In this document: in pieces, positions 1 to 9,198 of the stretch | How the letters are laid out: each line of letters opens with the position of its first letter | Position numbering within the stretch: position 1 is the stretch's first letter | NCBI RefSeq assembly: GCF_011067745.1 | Contig: NZ_JAAMPJ010000004.1 | Location: forward strand, 372,001 to 436,000 | From: Lentzea alba | Lineage (GTDB): Bacteria; Actinomycetota; Actinomycetes; Mycobacteriales; Pseudonocardiaceae | DNA: 64,000 nucleotides | Reading direction: 5' to 3' | Position numbers and translations under genes: made by a program | The notes under the pieces: model-generated | Told to the model about the DNA's origin: nothing | The model's input: the letters and a program-made list of their open reading frames with translations, nothing else | The model's database searches: none

Positions 1-210
1 CGAGATCTTCATCCAGACCGTGGTGAACACCGACAGCATCGCGTTGCTGGGGACCTCGAAGCCCTGGCCGAGCCGGACGACGAGCGCGATCGGGGTGTCC
101 GCCGCGAGCTTGAGCAGGCCGTCACGCAGAGCCGCGTAGGAGGCGAGGTCGAGCCGACCCGCAGGGGTCGCGACCACGACGCCGGCGAGATCCGTCGTCT
201 CGATCTTCAT
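1..210 (-). CDS. STAS-domain protein, anti-sigma-antagonist-like (C-terminus cut by window edge)
   Basis: Only the first 70 codons are inside the window; the reading frame runs off position 1. The translation begins MKIETTDLAGVVVATPAGRL, the first strands of a STAS domain, and continues with a helix and a strand (ALVVRLG). STAS proteins act as anti-anti-sigma factors or signalling adaptors by binding a kinase partner. Its ATG overlaps the TGA of the upstream cheB-like gene (ATGA), so the two are probably translated as a coupled pair. The phosphorylatable Ser/Thr of the family would lie further on and cannot be checked. The fold call is fairly safe; the partner is unknown. Confidence 0.6.
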   Translation of the reverse strand, partial: MKIETTDLAGVVVATPAGRLDLASYAALRDGLLKLAADTPIALVVRLGQGFEVPSNAMLSVFTTVWMKIS

Positions 211-1211
211 GTGCCGGTCTCCTCGCGCACGCCGCCCCGCAACAGGTGTTTCCGGAGGACGTTGGCCGCCGCCAGCGCTTCCTCCTCCTGCCGGGAGTAC
301 CGGTCGGCCACCAGGTCGCGCCCCGCGTCGCGGGAGACGTTGGCCATGCGGTGGGTGAGCGAGGCTTTCTGGTCGAGGGTGCGCAACGCGGTCCACATCG
401 CGCGTTCCAGGGTGCCGCCGTAGGCCTCCATCAGTGCGTCCGCCGTCCATCCGTGTCCGACCAGGCATCGGTACTGGACGCCGTTGCCTGGAATCTCCAA
501 GAGGGAGCCGGCGCAGTCAGGGCAGGTGTAGGTCGTGGGGGAGCCGATGGCGGGGATCTCGCCGAACTCGGCTCCGGCGTCGTCGCGGGACACGGCCACC
601 TCCATGCGCAGTGCCTCGGGCACTGGTGCGATCGTCACCTGGATCGCGGATTCTCCCGCGATGTCGGCGAGCAGTGGGCCGATCCGGGCGACCGGCAGCG
701 TGTGGTCCACCTCGACGTGCTGCAGCACACTCTCCGGCATGCCGGGATAGAGCGCGTCGCCGGGTTCCTGCACGACCGTGACGCCGCCTCGGCTCTTGAT
801 CGCGGCCATGCCCGAGGTGCCGTCGTCGAGCGCTCCGGACAGGACCACGCCGATCACCGAGGGGCCCTTCGCGAGCGCGGCGGAGCGGAACAGCACGTTC
901 ACGGCGGGGCGATGGCCGTTCTCCGTGGGGCCTCTCGACAGGCGCAGCACGCCGTCCTGCACCACGACGTGGTAGTCGGGGCGGGCGACGTGGATGTGGC
1001 CGCTGCGCAGTTCAGCGCCGTCCTGCACGGCCAGCGCGGGCAGTGGGCCGCTGCGCGAGAGGATCGCCGGCAGTGCCGACGAGCCGCCCGCGGGCATGTG
1101 CAGGACGACCACCACCGCGGCGGGCAGGTCTTCCGGCAACGCTCCGACCAGGGTCCGCAGCGCTTCGACACCTCCTGCGGAGGCGCCGACGACCACCAGG
1201 TCTGTGCGCAC
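207..1211 (-). CDS. cheB: Stand-alone CheB-type protein-glutamate methylesterase
   Basis: This is a 334-residue CheB methylesterase-family protein without the N-terminal receiver domain of chemotaxis CheB. The catalytic triad is visible: Ser11 in GASAGG, His38 in LHMP and Asp130 in LDDG. The C-terminal part carries a CPDC...C putative zinc ribbon followed by a helical tail. The GTG at 1211 is preferred because GAGGAG lies 6 nt upstream; an in-frame ATG at 1256 has a weaker site. It lies 50 bp after the kinase-like gene and is coupled by ATGA to the STAS gene. No chemoreceptor or flagellar gene is nearby, so the substrate is probably not a classical chemoreceptor. Family assignment is firm, role unknown. 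Confidence 0.85.
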   Translation of the reverse strand: MRTDLVVVGASAGGVEALRTLVGALPEDLPAAVVVVLHMPAGGSSALPAILSRSGPLPALAVQDGAELRSGHIHVARPDYHVVVQDGVLRLSRGPTENGHRPAVNVLFRSAALAKGPSVIGVVLSGALDDGTSGMAAIKSRGGVTVVQEPGDALYPGMPESVLQHVEVDHTLPVARIGPLLADIAGESAIQVTIAPVPEALRMEVAVSRDDAGAEFGEIPAIGSPTTYTCPDCAGSLLEIPGNGVQYRCLVGHGWTADALMEAYGGTLERAMWTALRTLDQKASLTHRMANVSRDAGRDLVADRYSRQEEEALAAANVLRKHLLRGGVREETGT

Positions 1212-1261
1212 TCGGAACTCCTCAACCTCGCTTTCGCTCCGGGTACCCGTGGTCATTGGTC

Positions 1262-1840
1262 TCACACGGACAGTTCGGACCTGGCCTTCGACGGTGTCGT
1301 GCGGCGCATACCGGCGTTGACGCACCTCTTGACCACCTGTGGCTGTTCGCGCATCAGCCGCAGTCCGCGCCGGAGCAGCGTCGGGACCGGCTTGCGGGCC
1401 TCGGCGACGTCCCGCGCGAACCTGCGCGCGAACGTGACGGGCGCGGTCGGGGCGAGCACGATGGCGTCCTTCAGCACGCCCGCATCCCGTGCGCCCTCCA
1501 CGAGCAGGTCTGCGAACAGGCCTTCGGCGATGAACGCGGGCGCGTCACCCAGCTCGATCGTCTGCGTGCCGACCGCGCGGTCCTCGCTGATCGAGTAGAC
1601 CGGTGCCTCCGTCTTGCCGGTGTCCGACAGCTCGATGACGGCTTTCAGCGCGGCCTCGGCGTTCCAGGAGCCGATCGCGTCCCAGTCCGCGCGCCCGTGC
1701 TCGTCGCGGGGCAGCAGCGGGTCGTCGCCGTCGCGGTAGAAGTCGTCCAGGCGCAGCACGGGCCAGCCGAGGTGGGCGGCGAGTGTCGACTTGCCTGAGC
1801 CGGAGGGACCGGCGAGCAGCACGGCACGAGGGATGGGCAC
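1262..1840 (-). CDS. Uridine kinase-like P-loop NTPase
   Basis: A 192-residue cytoplasmic P-loop protein with a Walker A motif GPSGSGKST near the N-terminus followed by LRLDDFYRDGDDP, typical of the uridine/phosphoribulokinase family. In true uridine kinases this region binds ATP and the nucleoside; here the real substrate is unproven, since many actinobacterial paralogues of this size are annotated only by similarity. The GTG at 1840 is chosen because GAGGA lies about 9 nt upstream; longer in-frame starts would run into the divergent rarA start at 1878. It is first in a minus-strand unit with the CheB and STAS genes. Confidence 0.7.
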   Translation of the reverse strand: MPIPRAVLLAGPSGSGKSTLAAHLGWPVLRLDDFYRDGDDPLLPRDEHGRADWDAIGSWNAEAALKAVIELSDTGKTEAPVYSISEDRAVGTQTIELGDAPAFIAEGLFADLLVEGARDAGVLKDAIVLAPTAPVTFARRFARDVAEARKPVPTLLRRGLRLMREQPQVVKRCVNAGMRRTTPSKARSELSV

Positions 1841-1877
1841 GGAACGCAATCCTCGCACATGAATTACGCTCGAACGC

Positions 1878-3227
1878 ATGAGCGAAGGTCTGTTCGACGA
1901 GGGCCTCTTCGGCGCGACCGACGAGGAGAAGGCCGAGCGCATCGCGGCCAACGCCCCGCTGGCCGTGCGGATGCGTCCGGCCACGCTGGACGAGGTCGTC
2001 GGCCAGGACCACCTGCTCGGGCCGGGCGCGCCGCTGCGCCGGCTGGTCGAAGGCGCCACCCCGGCGTCGGTGATGCTCTACGGCCCTCCCGGCACCGGCA
2101 AGACGACGCTCGCGACCCTCGTGTCGAAGGCGACCGGGCGTCGGTTCGTGGCTCTGTCGGCGTTGTCGGCGGGTGTGAAAGAGGTGCGGGCGGTCATCGA
2201 CGAGGCCCGGCGGCGGCTGGTGCGGACGAGCGAGTCGACCGTGCTGTTCATCGACGAGGTGCACCGGTTCTCCAAGACCCAGCAGGACGCGCTGCTGGGT
2301 GCCGTCGAGGACCGGATCGTGCTGCTGGTCGCGGCCACGACGGAGAACCCGTTCTTCTCGGTGGTCTCGCCTTTGTTGTCGCGGTCTTTGGTGCTGCAGC
2401 TCAAGTCCTTGACCGACGACCACGTGCGGACGGTGATCCGGCGTGCGGTGTCCGACTCGCGTGGACTGGACGGCAAAGTCGTCGTCGAGCCCGACGCCGA
2501 GGACCACCTCGTGCGGCTGGCCGGCGGGGACGCGCGCCGTTCGCTGACGGCCCTGGAAGCCGCGGCGGACTCGGCGCTGGCGTCGAACTCCGGCGTGATC
2601 ACGTTGCCGTTGCTGGAGTCCACTGTGGACAAGGCGGCGGTGCGGTACGACCGCGACGGCGACCAGCACTACGACGTGACGTCGGCGTTCATCAAGTCGA
2701 TCCGCGGTTCGGACGTGGACGCGGCACTGCACTACCTGGCCCGGATGATCGAGGCGGGCGAGGACCCGCGGTTCATCGCGCGGCGCCTGGTGATCCACGC
2801 CAGCGAGGACGTCGGCATGGCGGACCCGACCGCGTTGCAGACGTGCATCGCCGCCGCGCAGGCCGTGCAGCTCATCGGGTTGCCCGAGTGCACGCTGAAC
2901 CTCGCGCAGGCCACGATCCACCTGGCCACCGCGCCGAAGTCGAACGCCGTCACGACCGCCATCTCCGCCGCCATCGCGGACGTGCGGAAGGGCGCGATCG
3001 GTGCGGTGCCGGCGCATCTGCGGGACGGGCACTACGCGGGTGCGGCGAAACTGGGGAACGCACAGGGTTATCGGTACCCGCACGACGTTCCGGACGGGGT
3101 GCTGACGCAGCAGTACGCGCCGGACGACCTGGTGGGCCGCGACTACTACGAGCCGACCGGCCGGGGTGCCGAACGTGCCGTGTCGGAGCGGCTGCCGCGG
3201 TTGCGCCGGGTGATCAGGGGCGAGTGA
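1878..3227 (+). CDS. rarA: Replication-associated recombination protein A (AAA+ clamp-loader-like ATPase)
   Basis: A 449-residue RarA/MgsA homologue, an AAA+ ATPase related to RuvB and clamp-loader subunits that acts at stalled replication forks. Walker [10 protein letters not shown] is at residues 69-77 and the Walker B/DEVH motif (FIDEVHRF) at about 124-131; a sensor segment ([19 protein letters not shown]) follows. The C-terminal half (about 190-449) has the tetramerisation and lid region, including [21 protein letters not shown]. Length is normal for the family. rarA upstream of alaS is a common actinobacterial arrangement, here separated from it by about 3.3 kb of small genes. Confidence 0.95.
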   Translation: MSEGLFDEGLFGATDEEKAERIAANAPLAVRMRPATLDEVVGQDHLLGPGAPLRRLVEGATPASVMLYGPPGTGKTTLATLVSKATGRRFVALSALSAGVKEVRAVIDEARRRLVRTSESTVLFIDEVHRFSKTQQDALLGAVEDRIVLLVAATTENPFFSVVSPLLSRSLVLQLKSLTDDHVRTVIRRAVSDSRGLDGKVVVEPDAEDHLVRLAGGDARRSLTALEAAADSALASNSGVITLPLLESTVDKAAVRYDRDGDQHYDVTSAFIKSIRGSDVDAALHYLARMIEAGEDPRFIARRLVIHASEDVGMADPTALQTCIAAAQAVQLIGLPECTLNLAQATIHLATAPKSNAVTTAISAAIADVRKGAIGAVPAHLRDGHYAGAAKLGNAQGYRYPHDVPDGVLTQQYAPDDLVGRDYYEPTGRGAERAVSERLPRLRRVIRGE

Positions 3228-3573
3228 CCGGGCGCGAGCGCCACACGATGCCCTCTTCGATCCGTTCCACCTGGAATCCTTCGCGTTCGTAGAACTTCCC
3301 GGCGCGTTCGTTCTGGACGAAGTGTTCGATGTGGACTCTGTCGGTGTCCATCTGTGCGGTGAGCGCCGCGATCAGCCGCGGGCCGATGCCGCGAACTCGA
3401 CGGCCGCGCTGCCGACGCCGACGATCCGTCCGTTCTCTTCCGCGACCAGCATCAGATCGCGCGGCTTCCGCGCCGATCAGCGGCGTGTAGAGCGGCGGGA
3501 TGTGCTCCTCGCCGAACCGGCAGATCGCCGCGATGTCGTCGGGCACCGCGGGACGTATTTCATTCGCGCTCAT
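3214..3573 (-). pseudogene. Decayed GNAT N-acetyltransferase
   Basis: The open frame (119 codons, ATG at 3573) starts like a GNAT enzyme (IRPAVPDDIAAICRFGEEH) and ends like one (RGIGPRLIAALTAQ, then NERAGKFYEREGFQ). Between about codons 38 and 62 it turns into an Arg-rich stretch with no family resemblance. Shifting frame over that stretch (about 3390-3460) gives MLVAEENGRIVGVGSAAVEF, a clear GNAT beta-strand segment. So the gene carries two compensating indels, and the segment before the acetyl-CoA loop RGIGPRL also looks shortened. It overlaps the end of rarA by 14 bp on the opposite strand. Either decayed or a paired sequencing error; no function is claimed. Confidence 0.65.
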
Positions 3574-3603
3574 GTCACCTGATCATGGCGTAACTTCGGC
3601 GGC

Positions 3604-4239
3604 GTGACGATCAGAGAAGACTTTCTGACCACCGCCCGCATCGCGCTGGACCTCATGCGCCACCCGCAGGTCGGGCAGAACTGGGACAAGCCGAGCGTGC
3701 TGCCCGAGTTCGGCGTGAGCGGCCTCGCGGGCCACATCGGCTACCAGGTCCTGCCGCTGCCGGACATGATCGCGGCCCCCACCGGTGACGAGCCCGTCGT
3801 CGGACTGATGGAGCACTACGCGCGGGCCAACTGGACGGAGCTGGACATCGACTCCGAGATGCACACCCGCATCCGGGCCGGCGGTGAGAAGATCGCCGCC
3901 GAGGGCCAGGACGCGCTCTGCGACCAGATCGAGCAGACCCTCGACGAGCTCGCGAAGATGTTGCCGGGCCTGGAGAACCGCGGCGTCCGGATGCCGCACT
4001 GGGGACCGTGGGCGGTGTCGCTGGACGACTACCTCGTCACCCGGCTGATGGAGTTCGTCGTGCACTCCGACGACCTCGCGGTGAGCGTCGGCGTCGAGAC
4101 GCCCGAGTTCCCGAGGCGCGTCAACGAGACGGTCATCGACCTGCTGACCCGCATGTCGCTCAACAAACATCGCGCGATCGACGTGGTGCGCGCGCTCAGC
4201 CGCAAAGAACGCGCACCGCAGGACATCACGGCGTTCTAG
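3604..4239 (+). CDS. Mycothiol-dependent maleylpyruvate isomerase / DinB-fold metal-binding protein
   Basis: A 211-residue protein with the four-helix DinB-like fold of the mycothiol-dependent maleylpyruvate isomerase N-terminal domain. Candidate metal-binding histidines are in GLAGHIGY near the N-terminus and in FVVHSDDLAV near residue 157, with a conserved HWGPW segment before it. Such proteins are usually thiol-dependent transferases or isomerases in mycothiol-using actinobacteria; the substrate here cannot be told. The GTG start lies only 30 bp from the divergent acetyltransferase remnant and has no good Shine-Dalgarno, so the mRNA may be leaderless. Its stop codon overlaps the end of the convergent gene by 4 bp. 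Confidence 0.65.
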   Translation: MTIREDFLTTARIALDLMRHPQVGQNWDKPSVLPEFGVSGLAGHIGYQVLPLPDMIAAPTGDEPVVGLMEHYARANWTELDIDSEMHTRIRAGGEKIAAEGQDALCDQIEQTLDELAKMLPGLENRGVRMPHWGPWAVSLDDYLVTRLMEFVVHSDDLAVSVGVETPEFPRRVNETVIDLLTRMSLNKHRAIDVVRALSRKERAPQDITAF

Positions 4240-4814
4240 CGTTTGCACACCATCAGCAGCGCGAGCTTTCCCGGCAGCATGATCTCGTCCGCGGCCATGA
4301 ACCCACCGGCCTCGAACGACTTGATGGCGCGCATGTTGCGCACGTCGGGTTGCATCACGATCCGCGTGCAGTGCGGGTCGGCCTCGAACAGCGCGTCGGT
4401 GAGCCGGGGGAGCAGCGACCGCACCAGGCCGCGGTCGGTCATCGCGAGCTCGCCGACCGCCAGGGTCAGGCCCAGGTCGTGCGGCCGCGCCTGGTAGCAG
4501 CCGGCGACGGCGTCGCGGGCCGCGCGGTACAGCTCGGCGTAGATCACCGGGCGGCCGTGCCAGCTGATCAGCAACGGGCGGACGTCGTCGCCGTCCAGAT
4601 GGGCGCGCAGCTGTTCTTCCCAGCGCGGCAGCGGCCACGCCTGCCGCCAGAACGCCGCCACGTGCGGTGCCTGGTTCCAGCGGTGGATGAGGTGCAGGTC
4701 GTAGCCGTCCGGACGGGCGACGCGCGCCTGCCACGGGTCCGTGAGCTCCGGGATCGGCGGGGCGTCCGCGGTGGCGTGCCTGCGGTAGGAGTCCAGGTGC
4801 GATACCGGCTTCAC
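4236..4814 (-). CDS. Siderophore-biosynthesis-type acyltransferase (IucB/MbtK-like GNAT)
   Basis: A 192-residue protein of the acyltransferase family that acylates hydroxylysine or hydroxyornithine side chains in siderophore assembly (IucB, AlcB, MbtK). The family signature HLIHRWNQAPHVAAFWRQAW is at about residues 41-60, followed by PVIYAELYRAARD and the C-terminal QPDVRNMRAIKSFEAGGF. The GTG at 4814 is preferred over an ATG at 4835 because AGGAGG precedes it. An iron-box-like sequence sits about 23 bp upstream, which supports iron repression. No siderophore synthetase or monooxygenase is adjacent, so it would have to work with a cluster elsewhere. Confidence 0.7.
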   Translation of the reverse strand: MKPVSHLDSYRRHATADAPPIPELTDPWQARVARPDGYDLHLIHRWNQAPHVAAFWRQAWPLPRWEEQLRAHLDGDDVRPLLISWHGRPVIYAELYRAARDAVAGCYQARPHDLGLTLAVGELAMTDRGLVRSLLPRLTDALFEADPHCTRIVMQPDVRNMRAIKSFEAGGFMAADEIMLPGKLALLMVCKR

Positions 4815-4836
4815 GAGGCCTCCTGCGCCGTCCAAC

Positions 4837-4855
4837 TTAGGGTTGCCTTACTTGA
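4837..4855 (-). promoter_or_regulatory. Iron box (IdeR/DmdR-type operator), putative
   Basis: The 19-mer TTAGGGTTGCCTTACTTGA matches the actinobacterial IdeR/DmdR consensus TTAGGTTAGGCTAACCTAA at 13 of 19 positions, with the left half TTAGG intact. It lies 23-41 bp upstream of the siderophore-type acyltransferase, where a repressor would cover the promoter. The assignment rests on sequence similarity plus the sense of the downstream gene. Confidence 0.5.
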
Positions 4856-4963
4856 TAACGCGGGGCCGCCGGTGTCAAGCCCTGTGTGACGGGTATTTCA
4901 CAGGCGGTGACCACCTTGAGTCAATGAGTGGTTTGTTCCAATTGGCGCCGTACGGTCATGACC

Positions 4964-5458
4964 ATGTCGGAGATCCAGCGCGAACCCGTCCCGCGCGTCG
5001 ACACGGGCGAGCTCGACGTCGCGCACGCGTTCCTCAAGTTCCAGCGCCACTGCGTCCTCAAGAAGGCGGAGGGGCTCACCGAAGATCAGCTCAGGCGTCC
5101 GGTGGTCGCCAGCGGCACGTCGATCCTCGGGCTGATCCAGCACCTCGCGGAAGCAGAGCGCGGCTGGTTCGATCACCACCTCGGCGGCGGCGACTGGGAC
5201 GAGGAGGCCGAACTGGGCATGACCGTGCCCGCCGACCGGCCCGTGGACGAGGTGATCGAGTTCTATCGCGCGGCGATCGAGGCGAGCGACCGGGCGATCA
5301 CGGCCGCCGGAGATCCCGAGACGCTCATGGCGATCCCGATCGACGGCATGCGCAAGTCGCTGCGTTGGCTGCTCGCGCACATGACCACCGAGACAGCCCG
5401 GCACGCGGGCCACGCGGACATCATCAGGGAACAGCTCGACGGCGTCACCGGCCGATGA
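4964..5458 (+). CDS. DinB-family protein (DUF664-like)
   Basis: A 164-residue DinB-fold protein. Candidate metal ligands are His in LIQHLAEAERGWFDHHLGG (about residues 52-67) and His in LLAHMTTETARHAGHADIIRE near the C-terminus; the last motif is diagnostic for DUF664/DinB proteins. These are metal-binding helical bundles of mostly unknown reaction, some of them thiol-dependent transferases. A TACGGT hexamer (4951-4956) ends 7 nt before the ATG at 4964, the spacing expected for a leaderless transcript, so this start is chosen over the ATG at 4958. Its TGA overlaps the ATG of the next small gene (ATGA). Confidence 0.75.
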   Translation: MSEIQREPVPRVDTGELDVAHAFLKFQRHCVLKKAEGLTEDQLRRPVVASGTSILGLIQHLAEAERGWFDHHLGGGDWDEEAELGMTVPADRPVDEVIEFYRAAIEASDRAITAAGDPETLMAIPIDGMRKSLRWLLAHMTTETARHAGHADIIREQLDGVTGR

Positions 5459-5703
5459 TCGGCAGTACCCGGCCGTGGCCGACCGCGTGGGGCGAGGTGA
5501 TCGGATCGGTCGCCGAGCTCGATCTCGACGACATGACCTGCTTCGGTGCGGCCGAGCGAGGCTGGATCACGGTCCTCATCCGCGAAGAGCTGCAAGGCGT
5601 CCTCGACAACCTGGAGCAACAGGTGGCGAATCCCGGCGTGGACCTGATGATCCGGGCCACCGCGCACTACGTCGACAACGACGCCTTCATCGAGCTGCCC
5701 TGA
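5455..5703 (+). CDS. Small hypothetical protein coupled to the DinB-family gene
   Basis: An 82-residue acidic soluble protein beginning MIGSTRPWPTAWGE and ending FIELP. No signal peptide, membrane segment or known motif is seen. The central part (DDMTCFGAAERGWITVLIREELQGVL) looks like a strand followed by an amphipathic helix. It is called a gene because its ATG overlaps the TGA of the upstream DinB gene in the ATGA form seen throughout this chromosome and because its codon use is typical. Translational coupling suggests a joint role with the DinB protein. I do not recognise the family. Confidence 0.55.
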   Translation: MIGSTRPWPTAWGEVIGSVAELDLDDMTCFGAAERGWITVLIREELQGVLDNLEQQVANPGVDLMIRATAHYVDNDAFIELP

Positions 5704-5803
5704 TCCGCTGAAGATCAACTGCTGATGCCCCTCGGTCGGGTGTCGGACCCACCCGGTAATCTCACCCGCAATCAAGCCAAACGTCCGGTAACCAGGAGGA
5801 TCC

Positions 5804-6208
5804 GTGTCGCCAGGGCAGATCGCAGCGCTGGTCGCCGCCGGTGCGTTCGTGCTGCTCGTGCTCGTGCTGGCGATCGTGGCCGTCAAGGCGGCCCGCTTCT
5901 TCGACGAGGCCACGATCGCGATGCGCAAGGCGCACGAGAACACGGACCCGTTGTTCACCGAGGCCAACACCACGCTCACGCACGTGAACACGCAGCTGGA
6001 GCGCGTCGACGGCATCACCGCGAACGCGCGCGCCGTCACCGGCAACGTCTCGGCACTCACCAGCCTGTTCACCGCCACCCTCGGCGGGCCGCTGGTGAAG
6101 GCCGCCGCGCTGTCCTACGGCGTGAGCAAGGCCGTGAAGGCCCGCCGCAAGGCCGCCGAACAGCCGAACAAGCACGCCAAGCGTCGTCCGAAGCGAGGTG
6201 CCAAGTGA
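5804..6208 (+). CDS. DUF948-type membrane-anchored protein
   Basis: A 134-residue protein with one N-terminal transmembrane helix (about residues 6-28, LVAAGAFVLLVLVLAIVAV) followed by a long amphipathic helical region with NTTLTHVNTQLERVDGI, the pattern of DUF948 general-stress-type proteins, and a basic Lys/Arg-rich tail. It probably sits in the membrane with a cytoplasmic coiled coil; the function is not known. The GTG start is preceded by AGGAGG. The stop overlaps the start of the next gene by 4 bp. In actinobacteria this pair commonly precedes alaS. Confidence 0.75.
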   Translation: MSPGQIAALVAAGAFVLLVLVLAIVAVKAARFFDEATIAMRKAHENTDPLFTEANTTLTHVNTQLERVDGITANARAVTGNVSALTSLFTATLGGPLVKAAALSYGVSKAVKARRKAAEQPNKHAKRRPKRGAK

Positions 6209-6474
6209 GCCGCCTCTTCTGGTTCGGGCTGGGTGCCGCCGCCGGGCTCTTCGCCGCCAAGAAGGCCGCCGAGGTCACAAAGCAGGCGACTCCCGCCGGT
6301 ATCGGCGCTAACGTGGGTGAAGGCCTGCGAGAGCTCGCCGGCGCCATCGGTTCCTTCGGGGCCGAGGTGCGCGCGGGCATGGCCGAACGGGAACAGGAGT
6401 TGCAGGAGACCGTGGAACGTCAGACGGGCTTCACGCCGGGGCGTCGAGCGCCCAGGGCGAACGGCAAGCACTAG
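6205..6474 (+). CDS. Small membrane-associated protein (DUF6167-like)
   Basis: An 89-residue protein beginning MSRLFWFGLGAAAGLFAAKK, a short hydrophobic glycine/alanine N-terminal segment, then an amphipathic region (GLRELAGAIGSFGAEVRAGMAEREQELQE) and a basic end. The GTG at 6205 overlaps the TGA of the DUF948 gene (GTGA), indicating coupled translation. The conserved place directly before alaS matches the small DUF6167-type proteins seen there in other actinobacteria. Function unknown; the hydrophobic segment is short, so membrane insertion is likely but not certain. Confidence 0.65.
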   Translation: MSRLFWFGLGAAAGLFAAKKAAEVTKQATPAGIGANVGEGLRELAGAIGSFGAEVRAGMAEREQELQETVERQTGFTPGRRAPRANGKH

Positions 6475-6528
6475 TCGTTCGCCTCGTTCGCGCGCCCTGA
6501 CAACTTCTGAAATAGCAAGGAAACTCCC

Positions 6529-9198
6529 GTGCAGACCCACGAGATCATCAAGCGTTTCCGCGAGCACTTCGAGAACGCCGGGCACAAGTACATCCCCAGC
6601 GCCTCGCTGCTGCTCGACGACCCCAACCTGTTGTTCGTCAACGCCGGCATGGTGCCGTTCAAGCCGTACTTCCTCGGCGAGGCCCCGCCGCCCGCCCCGC
6701 GGATGACCAGCATCCAGAAGTGCGTGCGCACCCCGGACATCGACGAGGTCGGCAAGACCACCCGCCACCTCACGTTCTTCCAGATGGCCGGCAACTTCTC
6801 GCTCGGCGACTACTTCAAGGAAGACGCCATCCGGCTCGCCTGGGAGCTGATCACCAAGTCCCAGGACGACGGCGGCTACGGCTTCGACCCCGAGCGCATC
6901 TGGGTCACGGTCTACCTGGACGACGACGAGGCCATCGAGCTGTGGCAGAAGGTCGCCGGCATGCCGCTGGAGCGCATCCAGCGCCGTGGCGTCGAGGACA
7001 ACTTCTGGTCGATGGGCGTGCCCGGCCCGTGCGGCCCGTGTTCGGAGATCTACTACGACCGCGGCCCCGAGTACGGCAAGGAGGGCGGCCCGGTCGTCGA
7101 CGAGGACAGGTACCTGGAGATCTGGAACCTCGTCTTCATGCAGAACGTCCGCGGCGAGGGTGGGGCCAAGAAGGACTACCCGATCCTCGGCGAGCTGCCG
7201 TCGAAGAACATCGACACCGGCATGGGCGTCGAGCGCGTCGCCTACCTGCTGCAGGGCGTCGACAACGTCTACGAGACCGACCTGGTCCGCGCCGTGATCA
7301 ACAAGGCCGAGGAGCTGTCCGGCCGCAAGTACGGGAACAGCGAGGTCGATGACGTTCGCTTTCGCGTGATCGCCGACCACGCCCGCAGTGGCGTCCTGCT
7401 GGTCGGCGACGGTGTCACGCCCGGCAACGAGGCCCGCGGCTACGTGCTGCGGCGCCTGCTGCGCCGCATCATCCGCTCGTCGCGCCTGCTGGGCGTCAAC
7501 GAGCCGGTGCTGCAGCAGTTCGCCGAGGTCGTCCGCGACTCGATGGGCGAGGCCTACCCCGAGCTGGTCAGCGGGTTCGCCCGCATCCAGCAGGTGCTCA
7601 AGGCCGAGGAGGACACGTTCCTGCGCACGCTCGACGCCGGTTCGCGGATCTTCGAGAACGCCGCCAACGAGGTGAAGTCGGACGGCCGCGCCACGCTGCC
7701 CGGTGACAAGGCCTTCCAGCTGCACGACACGTACGGCTTCCCGATCGACCTCACGCTGGAGATGGCCTCCGAGGCCGGCCTCAGCGTGGACGAGGACGGG
7801 TTCCGCAAGCTGATGGCCGAGCAGCGCGCCCGCGCCAAAGCCGACGCCGCCGGCAAGAAGACCGGCCACGGCGACCAGTCGGTGTACCGGGAGCTGCTGG
7901 AGCAGGGCCCGACCGAGTTCACCGGCTACACCGAGCTCGCCTCCGAGGCCACGCTGCGCGGCATCGTGCTGAACGGCCAGCGGGTCAAGTCGGCTCGTGA
8001 GGGCGACATCGTCGAGGTCGTCCTGGACCGCACGCCGCTGTACGCCGAGTCCGGTGGTCAGGAGTCCGACGCCGGCACCATCGTCACGGGCAACGCCGAG
8101 CTGGAAGTGCTCGACGTGCAGAAGGTCGCCCGCAAGCTGTGGGTGCACCAGGTGCGCGTCGTGCACGGTGAGGTCGCCGAGGGCGAGCACGTCGAGGCTC
8201 GCGTCGACCCGGAGTGGCGCGTCGGTGCCCGCCAGGGTCACTCGGGCACGCACGTCGTGCACGCCGCCCTGCGTCAGGTGCTCGGCCCGTCGGCCCTGCA
8301 GAGCGGTTCGTACAACAAGCCCGGCTACCTGCGGCTCGACTTCGCCTGGACCGGTGGCCTGTCCGCCGAGGCCCGCAGCGAGATCGAGGAGGTCTCGAAC
8401 CTCGCCGTGCGCAAGGACCTGCCGGTCAGCATCGTCTACACCGACATGGCCGGCGCCCAGGACATGGGTGCCGTCGCCCTGTTCGGCGAGACCTACGACG
8501 AGACCGTGCGCGTTATCGAGATCGGTGGCCCGTGGTCGCGCGAGCTGTGCGGTGGCACCCACGTCGAGCACTCGTCGCAGATCGGCCCGATCACCCTGCT
8601 GGGTGAGTCGTCGGTTGGTTCCGGCGTGCGCCGCCTGGAGGCCTACGTCGGCATCGAGGCCATGCGGTTCCTGGCCAAGGAACGCGCCATCGTGCAGAAC
8701 CTCTCCGACATGCTCAAGGTCGGTTCCGAGGGCCTGCCCGAGCGGATCGAGTCGCTGGTCGAGCGGCTGAAGTCGGCCGAGAAGGAGCTGGAAAAGGTCC
8801 GCGCCGCCCAGCTGCTGGGCAACGCCGGGTCGCTCGCCGACAAGGCCCTGGACATTCGCGGCCTGTCGCTGGTGGCCCTGGGGTTGGAGGGCGTGTCGGG
8901 CAACGACCTGCGCACGCTCGGTGGCGAGGTCCGCAACCGCCTGGGCAACAAGCCCGGTGTGGTGGCCCTGTTCTCGGTGGACGGCGACAAGGTCAGCTTC
9001 GTGGTGGCCACCACGGCCGCCGCCCGCGACCTGGGTCTCGCCGCCGGCAAGCTGGTGCCGGTGTTCGGCCCGGCCATCGCCGCCCGCGGTGGCGGCAAGC
9101 CGGACCTGGCCCAGGGCGGCGGCACGAACCCGGCCGGCGTCCAGGAGGCCATCACGGCCCTCACGAACGAACTGGACAAGGTGCTTGAGCAGCACTGA
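6529..9198 (+). CDS. alaS: Alanyl-tRNA synthetase
   Basis: An 889-residue class II synthetase that charges tRNA-Ala. The aminoacylation domain is N-terminal (about 1-440) with [31 protein letters not shown] and [12 protein letters not shown]. The editing domain has the zinc-binding [16 protein letters not shown] segment and the later [13 protein letters not shown] motif. The C-terminal part has a coiled coil ([17 protein letters not shown]) and the glycine-rich C-Ala domain ending in [15 protein letters not shown]. Length and motifs are normal. The GTG start follows AAGGAAACTCCC. It heads the conserved alaS-ruvX-mltG-aroE operon. Confidence 0.98.
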   Translation: MQTHEIIKRFREHFENAGHKYIPSASLLLDDPNLLFVNAGMVPFKPYFLGEAPPPAPRMTSIQKCVRTPDIDEVGKTTRHLTFFQMAGNFSLGDYFKEDAIRLAWELITKSQDDGGYGFDPERIWVTVYLDDDEAIELWQKVAGMPLERIQRRGVEDNFWSMGVPGPCGPCSEIYYDRGPEYGKEGGPVVDEDRYLEIWNLVFMQNVRGEGGAKKDYPILGELPSKNIDTGMGVERVAYLLQGVDNVYETDLVRAVINKAEELSGRKYGNSEVDDVRFRVIADHARSGVLLVGDGVTPGNEARGYVLRRLLRRIIRSSRLLGVNEPVLQQFAEVVRDSMGEAYPELVSGFARIQQVLKAEEDTFLRTLDAGSRIFENAANEVKSDGRATLPGDKAFQLHDTYGFPIDLTLEMASEAGLSVDEDGFRKLMAEQRARAKADAAGKKTGHGDQSVYRELLEQGPTEFTGYTELASEATLRGIVLNGQRVKSAREGDIVEVVLDRTPLYAESGGQESDAGTIVTGNAELEVLDVQKVARKLWVHQVRVVHGEVAEGEHVEARVDPEWRVGARQGHSGTHVVHAALRQVLGPSALQSGSYNKPGYLRLDFAWTGGLSAEARSEIEEVSNLAVRKDLPVSIVYTDMAGAQDMGAVALFGETYDETVRVIEIGGPWSRELCGGTHVEHSSQIGPITLLGESSVGSGVRRLEAYVGIEAMRFLAKERAIVQNLSDMLKVGSEGLPERIESLVERLKSAEKELEKVRAAQLLGNAGSLADKALDIRGLSLVALGLEGVSGNDLRTLGGEVRNRLGNKPGVVALFSVDGDKVSFVVATTAAARDLGLAAGKLVPVFGPAIAARGGGKPDLAQGGGTNPAGVQEAITALTNELDKVLEQH

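Noticed and set aside
6475..6528. T-box or other tRNA-sensing leader before alaS
   Set aside because: The 54-bp space is too short and has no T-box core sequence or terminator hairpin.
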